A DNA stretch of 64,000 nt from Bin87 sp963668585 (GCA_963668585.1 OY764869.1:2046001-2110000); one strand, 5' to 3'; shown: positions 50,043-58,475, counted from the first letter of the stretch. Numbers and translations are program-made. The notes: a model not told the origin generated them from the sequence alone.

Positions 50043-51392
50043 CTACACCGGAGGGTTCAACTCCACGCCCATCGCCTCTTCACACCAACGCGCTGCCGCC
50101 AGCAGCCCCGCTTCTGCGAACGGCGCCGCCACCAACTGTATGCTCAACGGCAGCCCAGATTCCGCGAGGCCCGACGGCAGGGCGATGGCAGGCAAACCGC
50201 AGGATGTCCACGGCCCCTGGAATGCAGGGTCGCCAGTATTGGTTCGGTCCGCCTGGGCCGGCGCCGGCGTCGCCGGCGTCAGCAGCACATCACACCGGCG
50301 GGACAGTTGGTCCATGTCGTCGATGAACCGCCGCCGCCGCTCCAGCGCGCGAGAATAGACGATGCCGTCCACCTGCAGGCCGTCGGCCAGCATAGCCCGC
50401 AACTTTGGTTGATAGTCCTCGGCCTGCCGCCGATACATCGGCTCGTGAAACGCCGCGGCCTCCACCGACATGATGAGCCGTTGGTCGGCATAGGCGGTTT
50501 CTATGCTGTCGGGCATCGGCAGTTCTTCGATCTCTGCCCCCGCCTGTGCCAACTGCTCGGCCATGCCGTCCAGATGGCGTCGGGTCTCGCCGTCCGCGAG
50601 GTCGTAGAAATGTCGCCTCAGCAACCCGATGCGGGGCGCCGACGGTTCCGCGATCGCCGCAACGTAGGCCCCCACCGGTTCGCGCGACGACACCGGGTCG
50701 GAAGCATCGGGTCCGGCCATGACCTGCAGGAGGAGCGCGGCATCCTCAACCGAACGCACCAGCCAGCCCACTGTGTCCAGGTTCCAGCTTACCGGGACCA
50801 CCCCGTGCCGACTCACACGCCCGAACGTCGGCTTGAATCCCACGATACCGTTGTAAGCCGCCGGCCGCAGCACAGAGCCGACCGTCTGGGAACCCATGGC
50901 CGCCGGACACATCCGCGATGCCACCGCCACCGCTGACCCGCTGCTGCTGCCCCCGGGTGTATGGGCTGCGTTCCACGGGTTGAAGGTGGGCGATGGGTCG
51001 AGGCAGGCGAACTCGGTCGTGACAGCTTTCCCAAGCATCAACGCCCCGGCCCGTTTCAATAACGTCAGCGATGTTGCGTCGTATTCCGGAACGAAGTCCT
51101 TGTACACTTCGCTGCCCGCCCTGGTCGGGATGCCCGCCGTGTAGTAAATGTCCTTTACGCCGATGGGAACGCCGTGCAACGGCCCAAGGGGTGAACCCGA
51201 CGAAACCGCCGCATCGGCCCGTTCCGCATCCGCGACCACCGCCTCCGGGTTCACCAGCACCCATGCCTTCAGTTGATCATCAAGCGCGCCAATTCGATCG
51301 AGGCACGCATGAGCCAGTTCGGTGGCGGTGATGCGGCGCTCGGCGATCGCGCGGGATGCCTGGGCGGCGGTCAGTTCGAGGATTTCGGGCAT
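50043..51392 (-). CDS. Amidase (amidase signature family)
   Basis: 449 aa. The Ser-cisSer-Lys triad region is present: Lys in GVPIGVKDIYYT, the Gly/Ser loop TPGGSSSGSAVAVAS, and GSQTVGSVLRPAAYNG. The last motif reads G-S-Q-T-V-G-S where most amidases have G-(T/S)-D-T-G-G-S; the nucleophile Ser is kept. Substrate unknown (amide, carbamate or urea-like). A strong GGGGAGG lies before the ATG. Same strand as the second amidase at 51716-53137 but separated by 323 nt and clearly diverged from it. Confidence 0.88.
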   Translation of the reverse strand: MPEILELTAAQASRAIAERRITATELAHACLDRIGALDDQLKAWVLVNPEAVVADAERADAAVSSGSPLGPLHGVPIGVKDIYYTAGIPTRAGSEVYKDFVPEYDATSLTLLKRAGALMLGKAVTTEFACLDPSPTFNPWNAAHTPGGSSSGSAVAVASRMCPAAMGSQTVGSVLRPAAYNGIVGFKPTFGRVSRHGVVPVSWNLDTVGWLVRSVEDAALLLQVMAGPDASDPVSSREPVGAYVAAIAEPSAPRIGLLRRHFYDLADGETRRHLDGMAEQLAQAGAEIEELPMPDSIETAYADQRLIMSVEAAAFHEPMYRRQAEDYQPKLRAMLADGLQVDGIVYSRALERRRRFIDDMDQLSRRCDVLLTPATPAPAQADRTNTGDPAFQGPWTSCGLPAIALPSGLAESGLPLSIQLVAAPFAEAGLLAAARWCEEAMGVELNPPV

Positions 51393-51715
51393 GATTGTGC
51401 CTCCCCATGGTTTCAGGATGTTGTTCAGGGCGCGGCACGCGATTGCGCCGCAATGTCAGGGCAACCGCCAAGAGTTTAGCGCACACAGCCCAAGGATGCC
51501 TGGCCGCAGCGAATCGCGCTGCGCTGCCCTGCGGGGTTTGTGCGATGCGATCCACCAGGATGTTGAACCGGACACACCGGGACACGTCGGGCTGAGGGGT
51601 ATCTTGCCGGCAACGCCATGGGACAACCAGCGCCGAACAACTACGCTGGCGCTGATGTCCCGCACCCTGCCGTCAACCTTTCACAGCCCCCGGCGTATTC
51701 CCCGGCACGTTCCCG
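51393..51715. other. Intergenic region between two amidase genes
   Basis: 323 nt without a supported gene. CAGCGCC (51628-51634) pairs with GGCGCTG (51648-51654) around 13 nt and may end transcription of the upstream amidase; the rest is featureless to me. Confidence 0.45.
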
Positions 51716-53137
51716 TTACACTCCCGGCGGCCTCCGTTCTCCCCAGTCCGTGGCCTGCTCGTAGGCATAGGCGAGTCGGAACAACGTGGTTTCATCGAAG
51801 GCGCGCCCTGCAATCTGCAACCCGATGGGCAGTCCCGATGCGGTGAATCCACAGTTGATGGACAACGCCGGCAGATTCGCCAGGTTGAACGGGGCGGTGA
51901 ATCCCCGACGGCCTTTGAATCCGGCGAGCACGTCCGCCTTGGTTCCCAAACCTGCCGACTCCGGTATCAGTGTGGACGGCACGGAAGATGACGGCATGAT
52001 CAGGGCGTCCACATCCGACAGGGCATCCAGGATTTGACGGCGCAACGCATCGCGCAGCCGGGCGGCCTTCTGGTACGCGGTGGCGGGAACGATGCTTCCC
52101 ATCAGCAGGCGCACCTGGTTGTTGTGGTCCAACTCTCTCAACCGGTCGGTGGAGATGATGTCCCAATTCAGCAATGCGGCGTCGCTGCTGATGATGCCAT
52201 ACGAAATCTCCGACGAGTTCACGATCAGGGGGATCGAAACGTCCCGCACATCGGCCCCCAAGTTTTTCAGAACCTCGGCCGCCGCCACCACGGCATCCCG
52301 CACCTCGGGGTCATTGGCATCCGTATTCACTCGCTCGGAGACGATGCCCAGCTTCAACCCGGCCACGTTGCCGTCCAATGTGGAGGCATAATCCGGCACC
52401 GGAACATCCCAGGTTTGCTGATCGTTGGGGTCGTAGCCCGCGATGGCGGCCAGGGTGTTGGCGCAATCGGTGACGGTACGCGAAATCGGCCCGACGGTAT
52501 CCATGGACCAACTCGCGCCGAACACTCCGTGTCGGCTAACCAGGCCAAACGTCGGCCTGATCCCCACCAGTCCGCAGAAGGAGGCGGGGCCACGAATGCT
52601 GCCGCCGGTGTCCTCACCCAGGGAGGTGGCGCACAGGAATGCTGCGGTGGCCGCCCCCGAACCGCTGCTGGAGGTTCCCGGATTCCGGGCGGTGTCCCAG
52701 GGGTTTCGCGGTCGCCCGTACGGGTGCCGGAAGGCGTCGCCGCTGGCGTATTCGCTCATGTTGAGTTTGCCCAGCAACACCGTCCCGGCATCCTTCATGC
52801 GCTGCATGACCGTGGAATCCGAGTCCGGCACATTCTCCGCCAGGATGGTTGATCCGTTGGTGGTAACGATACCGGCGGTGTCGAATTGGTCCTTGGCTGC
52901 CACGGGTACGCCGTGCAGCGGTCCGCGGCGGTTGCCGGCGGCGATCTCAGCGTCCGCCCGGCGGGCATCTTCCCTGGCCCGGTCGGCAGTCACCGTGATG
53001 TACGAGGCATACTGCCCGTCCAGCCTGGCGATTCGCTCCAGGTAAGCTTCGGTGGCTTCCAGCGACGAGATTTCGCCCGCCCCAATGCGCTGCCCCAACT
53101 CGGTGGCCGAAAGGTAACAAATATTGGCGTCCGCCAT
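51716..53137 (-). CDS. Amidase (GatA/AtzE-like) paired with a GatC-like subunit
   Basis: 473 aa amidase-signature enzyme. Triad elements: Lys in GVPVAAKDQFDTAG, the NPGTSSSGSGAATAAFL loop, and GEDTGGSIRGPASFCG with the nucleophile Ser. N-terminal SATELGQRIGAGEISSLEATEAYLERI is typical of GatA-like proteins. Its ATG overlaps the TAA of the GatC-like gene by one base, with AGGAGG inside that gene. GatB is absent nearby, so the pair resembles the AtzE-AtzG hydrolase more than tRNA amidotransferase. Substrate cannot be read from sequence. Confidence 0.88.
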   Translation of the reverse strand: MADANICYLSATELGQRIGAGEISSLEATEAYLERIARLDGQYASYITVTADRAREDARRADAEIAAGNRRGPLHGVPVAAKDQFDTAGIVTTNGSTILAENVPDSDSTVMQRMKDAGTVLLGKLNMSEYASGDAFRHPYGRPRNPWDTARNPGTSSSGSGAATAAFLCATSLGEDTGGSIRGPASFCGLVGIRPTFGLVSRHGVFGASWSMDTVGPISRTVTDCANTLAAIAGYDPNDQQTWDVPVPDYASTLDGNVAGLKLGIVSERVNTDANDPEVRDAVVAAAEVLKNLGADVRDVSIPLIVNSSEISYGIISSDAALLNWDIISTDRLRELDHNNQVRLLMGSIVPATAYQKAARLRDALRRQILDALSDVDALIMPSSSVPSTLIPESAGLGTKADVLAGFKGRRGFTAPFNLANLPALSINCGFTASGLPIGLQIAGRAFDETTLFRLAYAYEQATDWGERRPPGV

Positions 53138-53340
53138 TATGGTCCCTCCTGCTTGCGCGCCGTCGCAGACACGATGATCGGCAGCGGTTCAATGTTGGCG
53201 ATTTCGGGTTCCGTGATGGCATCCAGCGCTTCCAGCAGGCCATTCAGTGATTCACGCACTTCCGGCAGAAGATCATCCGGGATCGTTATGCTCGAAGCTT
53301 TGGCCAATGCTCTCACATCAGCGTCGTTGAGATCTGACAT
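53137..53340 (-). CDS. GatC/AtzG-like small subunit
   Basis: 67 aa. MSDLNDADVRALAKASSITIPDDLLPEV...LNGLLEALDAI matches the helical GatC-like pattern that wraps around an amidase, and the C-terminal extended part would lie along it. AtzG-like proteins (DUF4089) have about this length, whereas true GatC is about 95 aa. Start at 53340 gives the conserved N-terminus; the 21 residues upstream lack homology. The 5' region holds nested inverted repeats (GGGGTTGCCACCCC flanked by CCAAC/GTTGG at about 53370-53401). Confidence 0.75.
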   Translation of the reverse strand: MSDLNDADVRALAKASSITIPDDLLPEVRESLNGLLEALDAITEPEIANIEPLPIIVSATARKQEGP

Positions 53341-53633
53341 CACGCACCTCTCAATGTTCCGGGAATGACCAACGGGGTGGCAACCCCGGGTCGCTGTTGG
53401 CAATTTAGGCCGTCGCGATTGCCCATGTCAACAGACTGTCAGCCCGTGATGCCGACTCTGGCCATGCGTACCCAGTTTTGCGAACCGACGGAATCGGGAT
53501 CATCAGGATTGGGGGATTGGCGGGACGGGAATCATCTTCACCCAAACCTGCCACCGGCTGCATTTCCGCTATCATGGGTTCGACATCCCGATGAATGACA
53601 TCGCTGACCCGACAGTACGCAGGAGGAAATACC

Positions 53634-54053
53634 GTGGCAACACTCACCACCGCAGAGGTGGAACAATTTCTGTCCCAGCCCCGAACGGCGCAGTTGGTCA
53701 CCATGCACGCCGCCGGCACTCCCCACGTGGCGCCGGTCTGGTTCCTCTGGGATAACGGTCGGGCTTTGGTGATGGCCGGCAGATCTACGATCAAGATGCG
53801 CAACATTCGCCGCAACCCTGCCGTGGCCCTGTGCATCTGCACCGCGGATCGCCCATATTCGTTTGTGACCATCGAGGGCACGGCCGACATCACCGACGGC
53901 GGGCTGGAAGACGCGGTGCTAAGGATGTGCGTACTCTACGATGGAGATGAGCTAGGCGCCCAGTTCGCTGCGGAACTCCTGTCGGAGGAACGATTGACCC
54001 TGATCGTCATTTCTCCCGATCGTTTCATCTCCTGGAGAGAAGACAGAGAGTAA
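53634..54053 (+). CDS. Pyridoxamine 5'-phosphate oxidase-like (FMN/F420-binding) protein
   Basis: 139 aa split-barrel flavin/deazaflavin-binding fold: QPRTAQLVTMHAAGTPHVAPVWFLWDNGRALVMAG, quoted in parts as LVTMHAAGTPHVAPVWF and the following STIKMRNIRRNPAVALCI, then PYSFVTIEGTADI. This pattern fits F420-dependent PPOX-class (FDOR-B) enzymes; cofactor unproven. GTG start at 53634 with AGGAGG 7 nt upstream; the in-frame ATG at 53595 has none. Given two luciferase-like enzymes in the window, F420 use by this organism is plausible. Confidence 0.85.
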   Translation: MATLTTAEVEQFLSQPRTAQLVTMHAAGTPHVAPVWFLWDNGRALVMAGRSTIKMRNIRRNPAVALCICTADRPYSFVTIEGTADITDGGLEDAVLRMCVLYDGDELGAQFAAELLSEERLTLIVISPDRFISWREDRE

Positions 54054-54061
54054 GAACCTGT

Positions 54062-54093
54062 TGAGGAGCGTCCGGTGTGAGGAGCGTCCGGTG
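54062..54093 (+). repeat. 16-bp tandem repeat upstream of the SelW-like gene
   Basis: TGAGGAGCGTCCGGTG occurs twice in direct succession (54062-54077 and 54078-54093), ending one base before the -35 element of the SelW-like gene. Two adjacent sites one and a half helical turns apart could bind a regulator, or it may be a chance duplication. Confidence 0.7.
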
Positions 54094-54094
54094 T

Positions 54095-54123
54095 TTGGAA
54101 TCGGATCGAGTTTGTGATATTAT
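54095..54123 (+). promoter_or_regulatory. Promoter of the SelW-like gene, with palindrome at the start site
   Basis: TTGGAA (54095-54100) and TATTAT (54118-54123) are 17 nt apart, and TGA directly before gives an extended -10. The start would fall near 54130. A palindrome TGGCAAATGCCA (54129-54140) sits on the predicted start site and could be an operator. Confidence 0.7.
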
Positions 54124-54164
54124 GCACATGGCAAATGCCAAAATATCCCATCAGAGGAGATATC

Positions 54165-54452
54165 ATGGAAGGCAAGGTTCAGATCGAGATCACCTACTGC
54201 GTGCCTTGACAGCACCACGCTACCGCCACGTGGATGGCGAACGAGTTTTTCCGGGCCTACGGCGGCGACGCCGCTATCACAATCTCTCCCCGCGGCCAGG
54301 GCATCATGGAAGTGTTCCTGGATGGCGAGAAGATCTTTGACAAGAAGGCCGAAGGAAACATCTACCCCGAGCTCGGCCGTGTTCGCAAGATGAAGGAAAT
54401 TATTTCCGCCAAGATCGCGAACGTGGACCTTGCGGTTGCCGCCGACAACTAA
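54165..54452 (+). CDS. SelT/SelW/SelH (Rdx) family selenoprotein, Sec at codon 15
   Basis: 95 aa if TGA at 54207-54209 is read as selenocysteine. The N-terminus MEGKVQIEITYCVPU carries Cys12-x-x-Sec15, the redox motif of SelW-like thioredoxin-fold proteins (Cys-x-x-Cys or Cys-x-x-Sec right after the first strand). Reading continues in frame with family-like sequence: helix ATATWMANEFFRAYGG, strand AAITISPRGQGIMEVFLDG, EKIFDKKAEGNIYPELGRV. GAGGAG lies 5 nt before the ATG; a promoter and a strong terminator frame the gene. Sec lies exactly where the second Cys belongs, which argues against a random nonsense mutation. SelA/B/C/D genes are not in the window. Confidence 0.85.
54210..54240 (+). promoter_or_regulatory. 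Candidate bacterial SECIS hairpin
   Basis: Just after the TGA, 54218-54222 can pair with 54235-54239 (five pairs, one G-U) and 54223-54224 with 54232-54233, with one bulged A, leaving a 7-nt apical loop GCCACGT. An alternative stem is CCACG (54215-54219) with CGTGG (54229-54233). Bacterial SECIS elements lie in this place, within the reading frame directly 3' of UGA. The fold is weak and needs testing. Confidence 0.4.
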
Positions 54453-54477
54453 GTACCGGCACAACTCCGCAACTTCG

Positions 54478-54510
54478 GGCTGCTGCCAATCCACATTGGC
54501 AGCAGCCTTT
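54478..54510 (+). terminator. Intrinsic terminator after the SelW-like gene
   Basis: GGCTGCTGCCAAT (54478-54490) pairs perfectly with 54495-54507 around CCAC, then TTTGATTT. A 13-bp stem 25 nt after the stop of the selenoprotein frame, confirming that transcription extends past the in-frame TGA. Confidence 0.85.
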
Positions 54511-54667
54511 GATTTGTACTCAAGGGCCAGCCACGGCTCGATCATCTGAGGCATTCAGACCTCATCGTCGGGGAACCATCCCGGGGTGCAGGTTGCGCCG
54601 GTGGGCGCCGGGCGTGTTCCGCGCTGCCCCAGGTTATAGCCCGTGTCCATCGGATGCGATCTCCCGG

Positions 54668-54696
54668 CTGCCATCGCGAGAATTGTGTGGTATAAT
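54668..54696 (+). promoter_or_regulatory. Promoter of dnaG-rpoD
   Basis: A perfect TATAAT (54691-54696) with extended TGG before it, and CTGCCA (54668-54673) 17 nt upstream as a partial -35. The predicted start is near 54703, about 20 nt before the dnaG ATG. Confidence 0.7.
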
Positions 54697-54722
54697 ACAT
54701 TTGACTAAGTGCCTCTGAATTA

Positions 54723-56558
54723 ATGACCGCTATGACGCAGATTGACGACGTAAAAAGCAGGCTTGACATCGTCGAACTGATTGCCAGCTATGTGAATCTC
54801 CAGCGGTCGGGCAGTTCTTTGAAGGCAAACTGCCCATTCCATCAAGAACGGACTCCTTCCTTCTACGTGTTCCCGGATCGCCAGTCGTGGCGATGCTTCG
54901 GCGCTTGTGCCGAAGGGGGCGACGCCTTCTCCTTCGTAATGAAAGCGGACCGCGTGGATTTCCGCGAAGCCCTGCAGCGTTTGGCTCAACGGGTCGGTAT
55001 CACGCTGGTGAACAATCAGGAATCCGGAGGAGTCTCCCGGCAACTCTACGAAATCAATGACGTTGCTCGCCGGTTCTTTCAACAGATGTTGGGGACCCCG
55101 GAGGCTCGCTTCGTCCGGGAGTACCTTGCAGACCGGGAAATCAATGATCGATCCCTACAAACCTTTGAGTTTGGCTACAGTCCGCCACGCGGAAATCTCT
55201 TGCTGGAGCACCTCACCCAGTCCGGCTATTCAACCGAGTTAATCGTCCAGGCTGGCCTGGCCAGGGAGACCGACGACGGGCGATATTACGACCTGTTCAG
55301 AGGCAGGTTGATGATCCCCATTCGGGATTGGGAGGCGCGCGTCGCCGGTTTCGGCAGTCGGGCGCTCGATGCCGAAGCGACTCCAAAATACCTGAACACT
55401 CCACGGACGCCGGTATTCGACAAATCGAGAATCCTGTTCGCCATGAACCTGAGCAAAGAACCCGTGCGGCAGCATGGCGCCGTGATCGTGGAAGGCTACA
55501 TGGACGCCATCATGGCGCATCAGCACGGTTTTGATAACGTGGTCGCGTCCATGGGCACGGCTCTCACCGAGCATCAGGTCGCCCTGGTTCGCCGTCTGAC
55601 GAGCGACGTGACCATGGCCTTGGACGGGGACCCTGCCGGTCGCAACGCCACGCTGCGCAGCCTTGAATCGTCGTGGGGAGTGTTCCAACAACGCAATGCC
55701 CAACAGCGGTCCACCTCGGTGCTTCAGCAGCCGGGGACGCTGGCCCTGCGGGTAGCGGAACTGCCCTCGGGTCTGGATCCCGACGATTTCATTCGGCAGT
55801 CGCCGGAACGTTGGCAGGAATTTTTGGGCAACGCGCAGGAATTGTTCGATTACCTGTTGGTATCCCTTGCGGACCGTGCCGACATGGATAACCCTGAAGG
55901 TAAATCCTGGGTGGCGCACACCATGCTGAGGTTCGTGGCGAGGATACCGGATCGCATCCAGCGCGACCTGTATGTGGATCGGCTCTCGGCTCGGCTGTCT
56001 GTGGACAGCGCCGCCCTGCGCGCAGCGTTGCAGGAAATCGAGCGCCAGGCCGCCAGGGAGCAGCGCGCCCAACCCCCCGCTTCATCCGCCGATGAGGCGA
56101 CGCCGGCGCCGGCGAGCGACCACGACGCGACGGAGGAGTACCTCCTGGCCTTGTACCTGCAGCATGGCGAGCATCTGAAAAAGGATAATATTGCCGAGGT
56201 CACCGAAAACCTGTTCAGACGGTCTGAAAACCGTGAAATATTCCGTAACGTAATTTGTAACGCGCCTGACGTCGACCCCGAAGTGGTTCCGGAACTGGAA
56301 CCACACCTGGCCAACCTGCGTTCCCGCGACCTGCGGCTGTCCAACCTTTCACTGGTTGAACGCGACTGGGAACGCACCGTCTGGCGTATAGAAAGGAGAA
56401 ACCTCACCAACGAAATTCAGGAACTCTATGACGCAATGGATGGCACGGAAAGCCTGGACGACCAGGACTCTCCCATAGTCCTTGCTCTGCGCCATGTAGC
56501 GACTTCCATAGGTGAACTCGACAAGCGTCTTGCGCCGCCCGCAACGGCCAAGCCATAA
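54723..56558 (+). CDS. dnaG: DNA primase
   Basis: 611 aa. N-terminal CHC2 zinc finger: Cys37 and His40 (CPFHQERTPSF), then Cys58 and Cys62 in WRCFGACAEGGD, with three residues between the last two cysteines where E. coli has two. The Toprim catalytic domain (about 255-350) shows VIVEGYMDAIMAHQHG and the acidic ALDGDPAGR. A C-terminal helical region (about 470-610) would bind DnaB helicase. It makes the RNA primers for replication. ATG 54732 is an alternative start; neither has a clear ribosome site. rpoD follows 10 nt after the stop, the classical macromolecular-synthesis pair, with rpsU absent. Confidence 0.97.
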   Translation: MTAMTQIDDVKSRLDIVELIASYVNLQRSGSSLKANCPFHQERTPSFYVFPDRQSWRCFGACAEGGDAFSFVMKADRVDFREALQRLAQRVGITLVNNQESGGVSRQLYEINDVARRFFQQMLGTPEARFVREYLADREINDRSLQTFEFGYSPPRGNLLLEHLTQSGYSTELIVQAGLARETDDGRYYDLFRGRLMIPIRDWEARVAGFGSRALDAEATPKYLNTPRTPVFDKSRILFAMNLSKEPVRQHGAVIVEGYMDAIMAHQHGFDNVVASMGTALTEHQVALVRRLTSDVTMALDGDPAGRNATLRSLESSWGVFQQRNAQQRSTSVLQQPGTLALRVAELPSGLDPDDFIRQSPERWQEFLGNAQELFDYLLVSLADRADMDNPEGKSWVAHTMLRFVARIPDRIQRDLYVDRLSARLSVDSAALRAALQEIERQAAREQRAQPPASSADEATPAPASDHDATEEYLLALYLQHGEHLKKDNIAEVTENLFRRSENREIFRNVICNAPDVDPEVVPELEPHLANLRSRDLRLSNLSLVERDWERTVWRIERRNLTNEIQELYDAMDGTESLDDQDSPIVLALRHVATSIGELDKRLAPPATAKP

Positions 56559-56568
56559 CGGAGGCTCT

Positions 56569-58311
56569 ATGACAATTATTAACAACCGACGCAGCGTTAT
56601 CGTTGATGACGATGAACCGGATTACGATGGCAACGAGGCGATGGTGATTTCGTCCGCCATTGTCACCGCTGCCGAATCCGACGAAGAGGACGAGGCCGCC
56701 GAAGACGAAGAGGACACCGTCGTTGCGGTGGCCGTGGATGACCAGGACTCTGCTGAGGACGAATGGCAGGTCCGACGGGCCGCGGCAGTTCGGACCGTGC
56801 TTCCGGAACTCGACGGGCCCTCTGCTCGCGACATTGAACGCGAGGAGCGGGACTGGGCGGAGGTCGATACCTCCGACGGCGCCGATGCGCTGGACGATCC
56901 GGTCCGCATGTATCTGCGAGAAATCGGCCGCGTTGACTTGCTCACGTCGGCCGACGAGCGCCGTTTGGCCAGGGAACTGGAGGGCTTGAACCACCTGGTC
57001 AAGCTTGAACAGGAACTGATCGCGCAGCCGGAAGGCGATGACCCCAAGGTGGATTTTCTCACCGACAGTGATCCTCTCCCTCCGGAAGCCACCGCTTGGG
57101 AAGCGGCCATGTTGCTGCTGGCCCGCATCGCCAACGCTGCCCCGTTGGTGCGCTCGTTGGCGCGTTACCTGGAACTCGATGAATTCATGACCCTGGACGA
57201 GGTGCAGACGTCTCCCGTCCTGAGGAAAGCGATCGACGCCGAAGTCGCGCCCGTCATGGTGGAACGGGTGGCCCGGGACCTCGACATCACCGAGGAAGTT
57301 GCCTATCAGCGCATCGTGCAACTCTCGCTGGACACCTGGGTGCTGCCGCCCCGGACGGTCAACGCCGTCACCGCTTATGTCCCCATCTGGGCGGAGTTGC
57401 ATCCGGATGGTGTCGGTGGGTACTTCAACCCTGAACAGGGGCTTGACGTTCCGCCGTTGTACGCTCAGGACGATCATTGTTCACTGCTGCTTCTGAGCCA
57501 GTTGCTCCGCGACCCTGGCCTGAGCGATCTGGTCGAGCAGAGGAACTTTGACGCGGCGATGTACTTCGACCAGACGAAGAAAAATGGCGAACGCGCTCAG
57601 ACTCACCTCACCGAAGCCAACCTCAGGCTGGTGGTCAGCGTCGCCAAGAAATACATCGGTCGTGGTATGGCCCTGCTGGACATGATCCAGGAGGGGAACA
57701 TCGGACTGATTCGCGCCGTCGAAAAGTTCGACTACCGTAAGGGGTATAAGTTCAGCACCTACGCCACCTGGTGGATTCGCCAGGCCATCACCCGAGCCAT
57801 TGCGGACCAGGCGCGCACCATTCGCATTCCTGTGCATATGGTGGAGACCATCAACAAACTCATGCGCCATCACCGCCGGTTGCTGCAGGAGAAGGGCCGG
57901 GAACCGACCACCGAAGAGTTGGCGGAGGCCATGGAGATGACTCCCGAAAAGGTCGAGGAGATTCAGAAAATCTCCCAGGAACCGGTGTCGCTGGAGACCC
58001 CGATCGGTGAGGAGGAAGACTCCTTCCTGGGCGACTTTATTGAGGACCGCACCACGTTGGCGCCGGCCGACGCCGCGTCCGCCCAACTGCTCCGCGAGCA
58101 GGTGCAGGAGGTGCTCAACTCGCTGACTGATCGCGAAAGCCGCGTTCTCAAGCTTCGGTTCGGCCTGGAAGACGGCAGGACCCGAACTTTGGAAGAAGTT
58201 GGCCGGGAATTCGGGGTAACCCGTGAGCGGATTCGGCAGATTGAAGCCAAGGCCATTCGCAAACTGCGCCATCCTTCCAGGTCCAAAAAGTTGAGAGACT
58301 ATTTGGAATAG
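56569..58311 (+). CDS. rpoD: RNA polymerase primary sigma factor (RpoD/SigA)
   Basis: 580 aa. Residues 1-105 are acidic (region 1.1-like). Region 1.2 is DDPVRMYLREIGRVDLL (109-125). A non-conserved insert of about 180 residues follows before region 2 (about 340-412; AKKYIGRGMALLDMIQEGN, FDYRKGYKFSTYATWWIRQA), region 3 (about 420-490) and region 4 (about 510-580; GVTRERIRQIEAKAIRKLRHP). Regions 2.4 and 4.2 are standard, matching the TTGACA/TATAAT-like promoters seen here. GGAGG lies 4 nt before ATG 56569; an in-frame start inside dnaG is rejected. A strong terminator follows. Confidence 0.97.
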   Translation: MTIINNRRSVIVDDDEPDYDGNEAMVISSAIVTAAESDEEDEAAEDEEDTVVAVAVDDQDSAEDEWQVRRAAAVRTVLPELDGPSARDIEREERDWAEVDTSDGADALDDPVRMYLREIGRVDLLTSADERRLARELEGLNHLVKLEQELIAQPEGDDPKVDFLTDSDPLPPEATAWEAAMLLLARIANAAPLVRSLARYLELDEFMTLDEVQTSPVLRKAIDAEVAPVMVERVARDLDITEEVAYQRIVQLSLDTWVLPPRTVNAVTAYVPIWAELHPDGVGGYFNPEQGLDVPPLYAQDDHCSLLLLSQLLRDPGLSDLVEQRNFDAAMYFDQTKKNGERAQTHLTEANLRLVVSVAKKYIGRGMALLDMIQEGNIGLIRAVEKFDYRKGYKFSTYATWWIRQAITRAIADQARTIRIPVHMVETINKLMRHHRRLLQEKGREPTTEELAEAMEMTPEKVEEIQKISQEPVSLETPIGEEEDSFLGDFIEDRTTLAPADAASAQLLREQVQEVLNSLTDRESRVLKLRFGLEDGRTRTLEEVGREFGVTRERIRQIEAKAIRKLRHPSRSKKLRDYLE

Positions 58312-58337
58312 TCCGCCGGACGACGACTCTCACGATC

Positions 58338-58370
58338 AAGGGGACGGATCAACATTCGTCCCCTTTTTTA
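58338..58370 (+). terminator. Intrinsic terminator after rpoD
   Basis: AAGGGGACG (58338-58346) pairs with CGTCCCCTT (58357-58365) around ten bases, followed by a continuing T-run. Canonical Rho-independent terminator 27 nt after rpoD. Confidence 0.9.
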
Positions 58371-58475
58371 TAAAAGTCTCAAACACGTTAGCCAACACGT
58401 AGGCAGAAACCGGGAAGTGTCCTTTAAAATCAGGTACCAAATCCTGGCAATAGCTGGGTAAGGGAGGCCATTTTG

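Noticed and set aside
53341..53403. T-box or attenuator before the GatC-like gene
   Set aside because: Nested inverted repeats exist, but no T-box sequence or terminator/antiterminator pair is visible.
54165..54209. SelW-like gene as a pseudogene with a nonsense mutation
   Set aside because: All other codons are intact and the TGA falls exactly on the C-x-x-C/U position; only genome-wide absence of Sec machinery would revive this.
54234..54452. A separate 72-aa gene starting at ATG 54234
   Set aside because: It has no ribosome site, and the sequence upstream to 54165 is in frame apart from one TGA at a family-specific redox position; treated as the C-terminal part of the selenoprotein.
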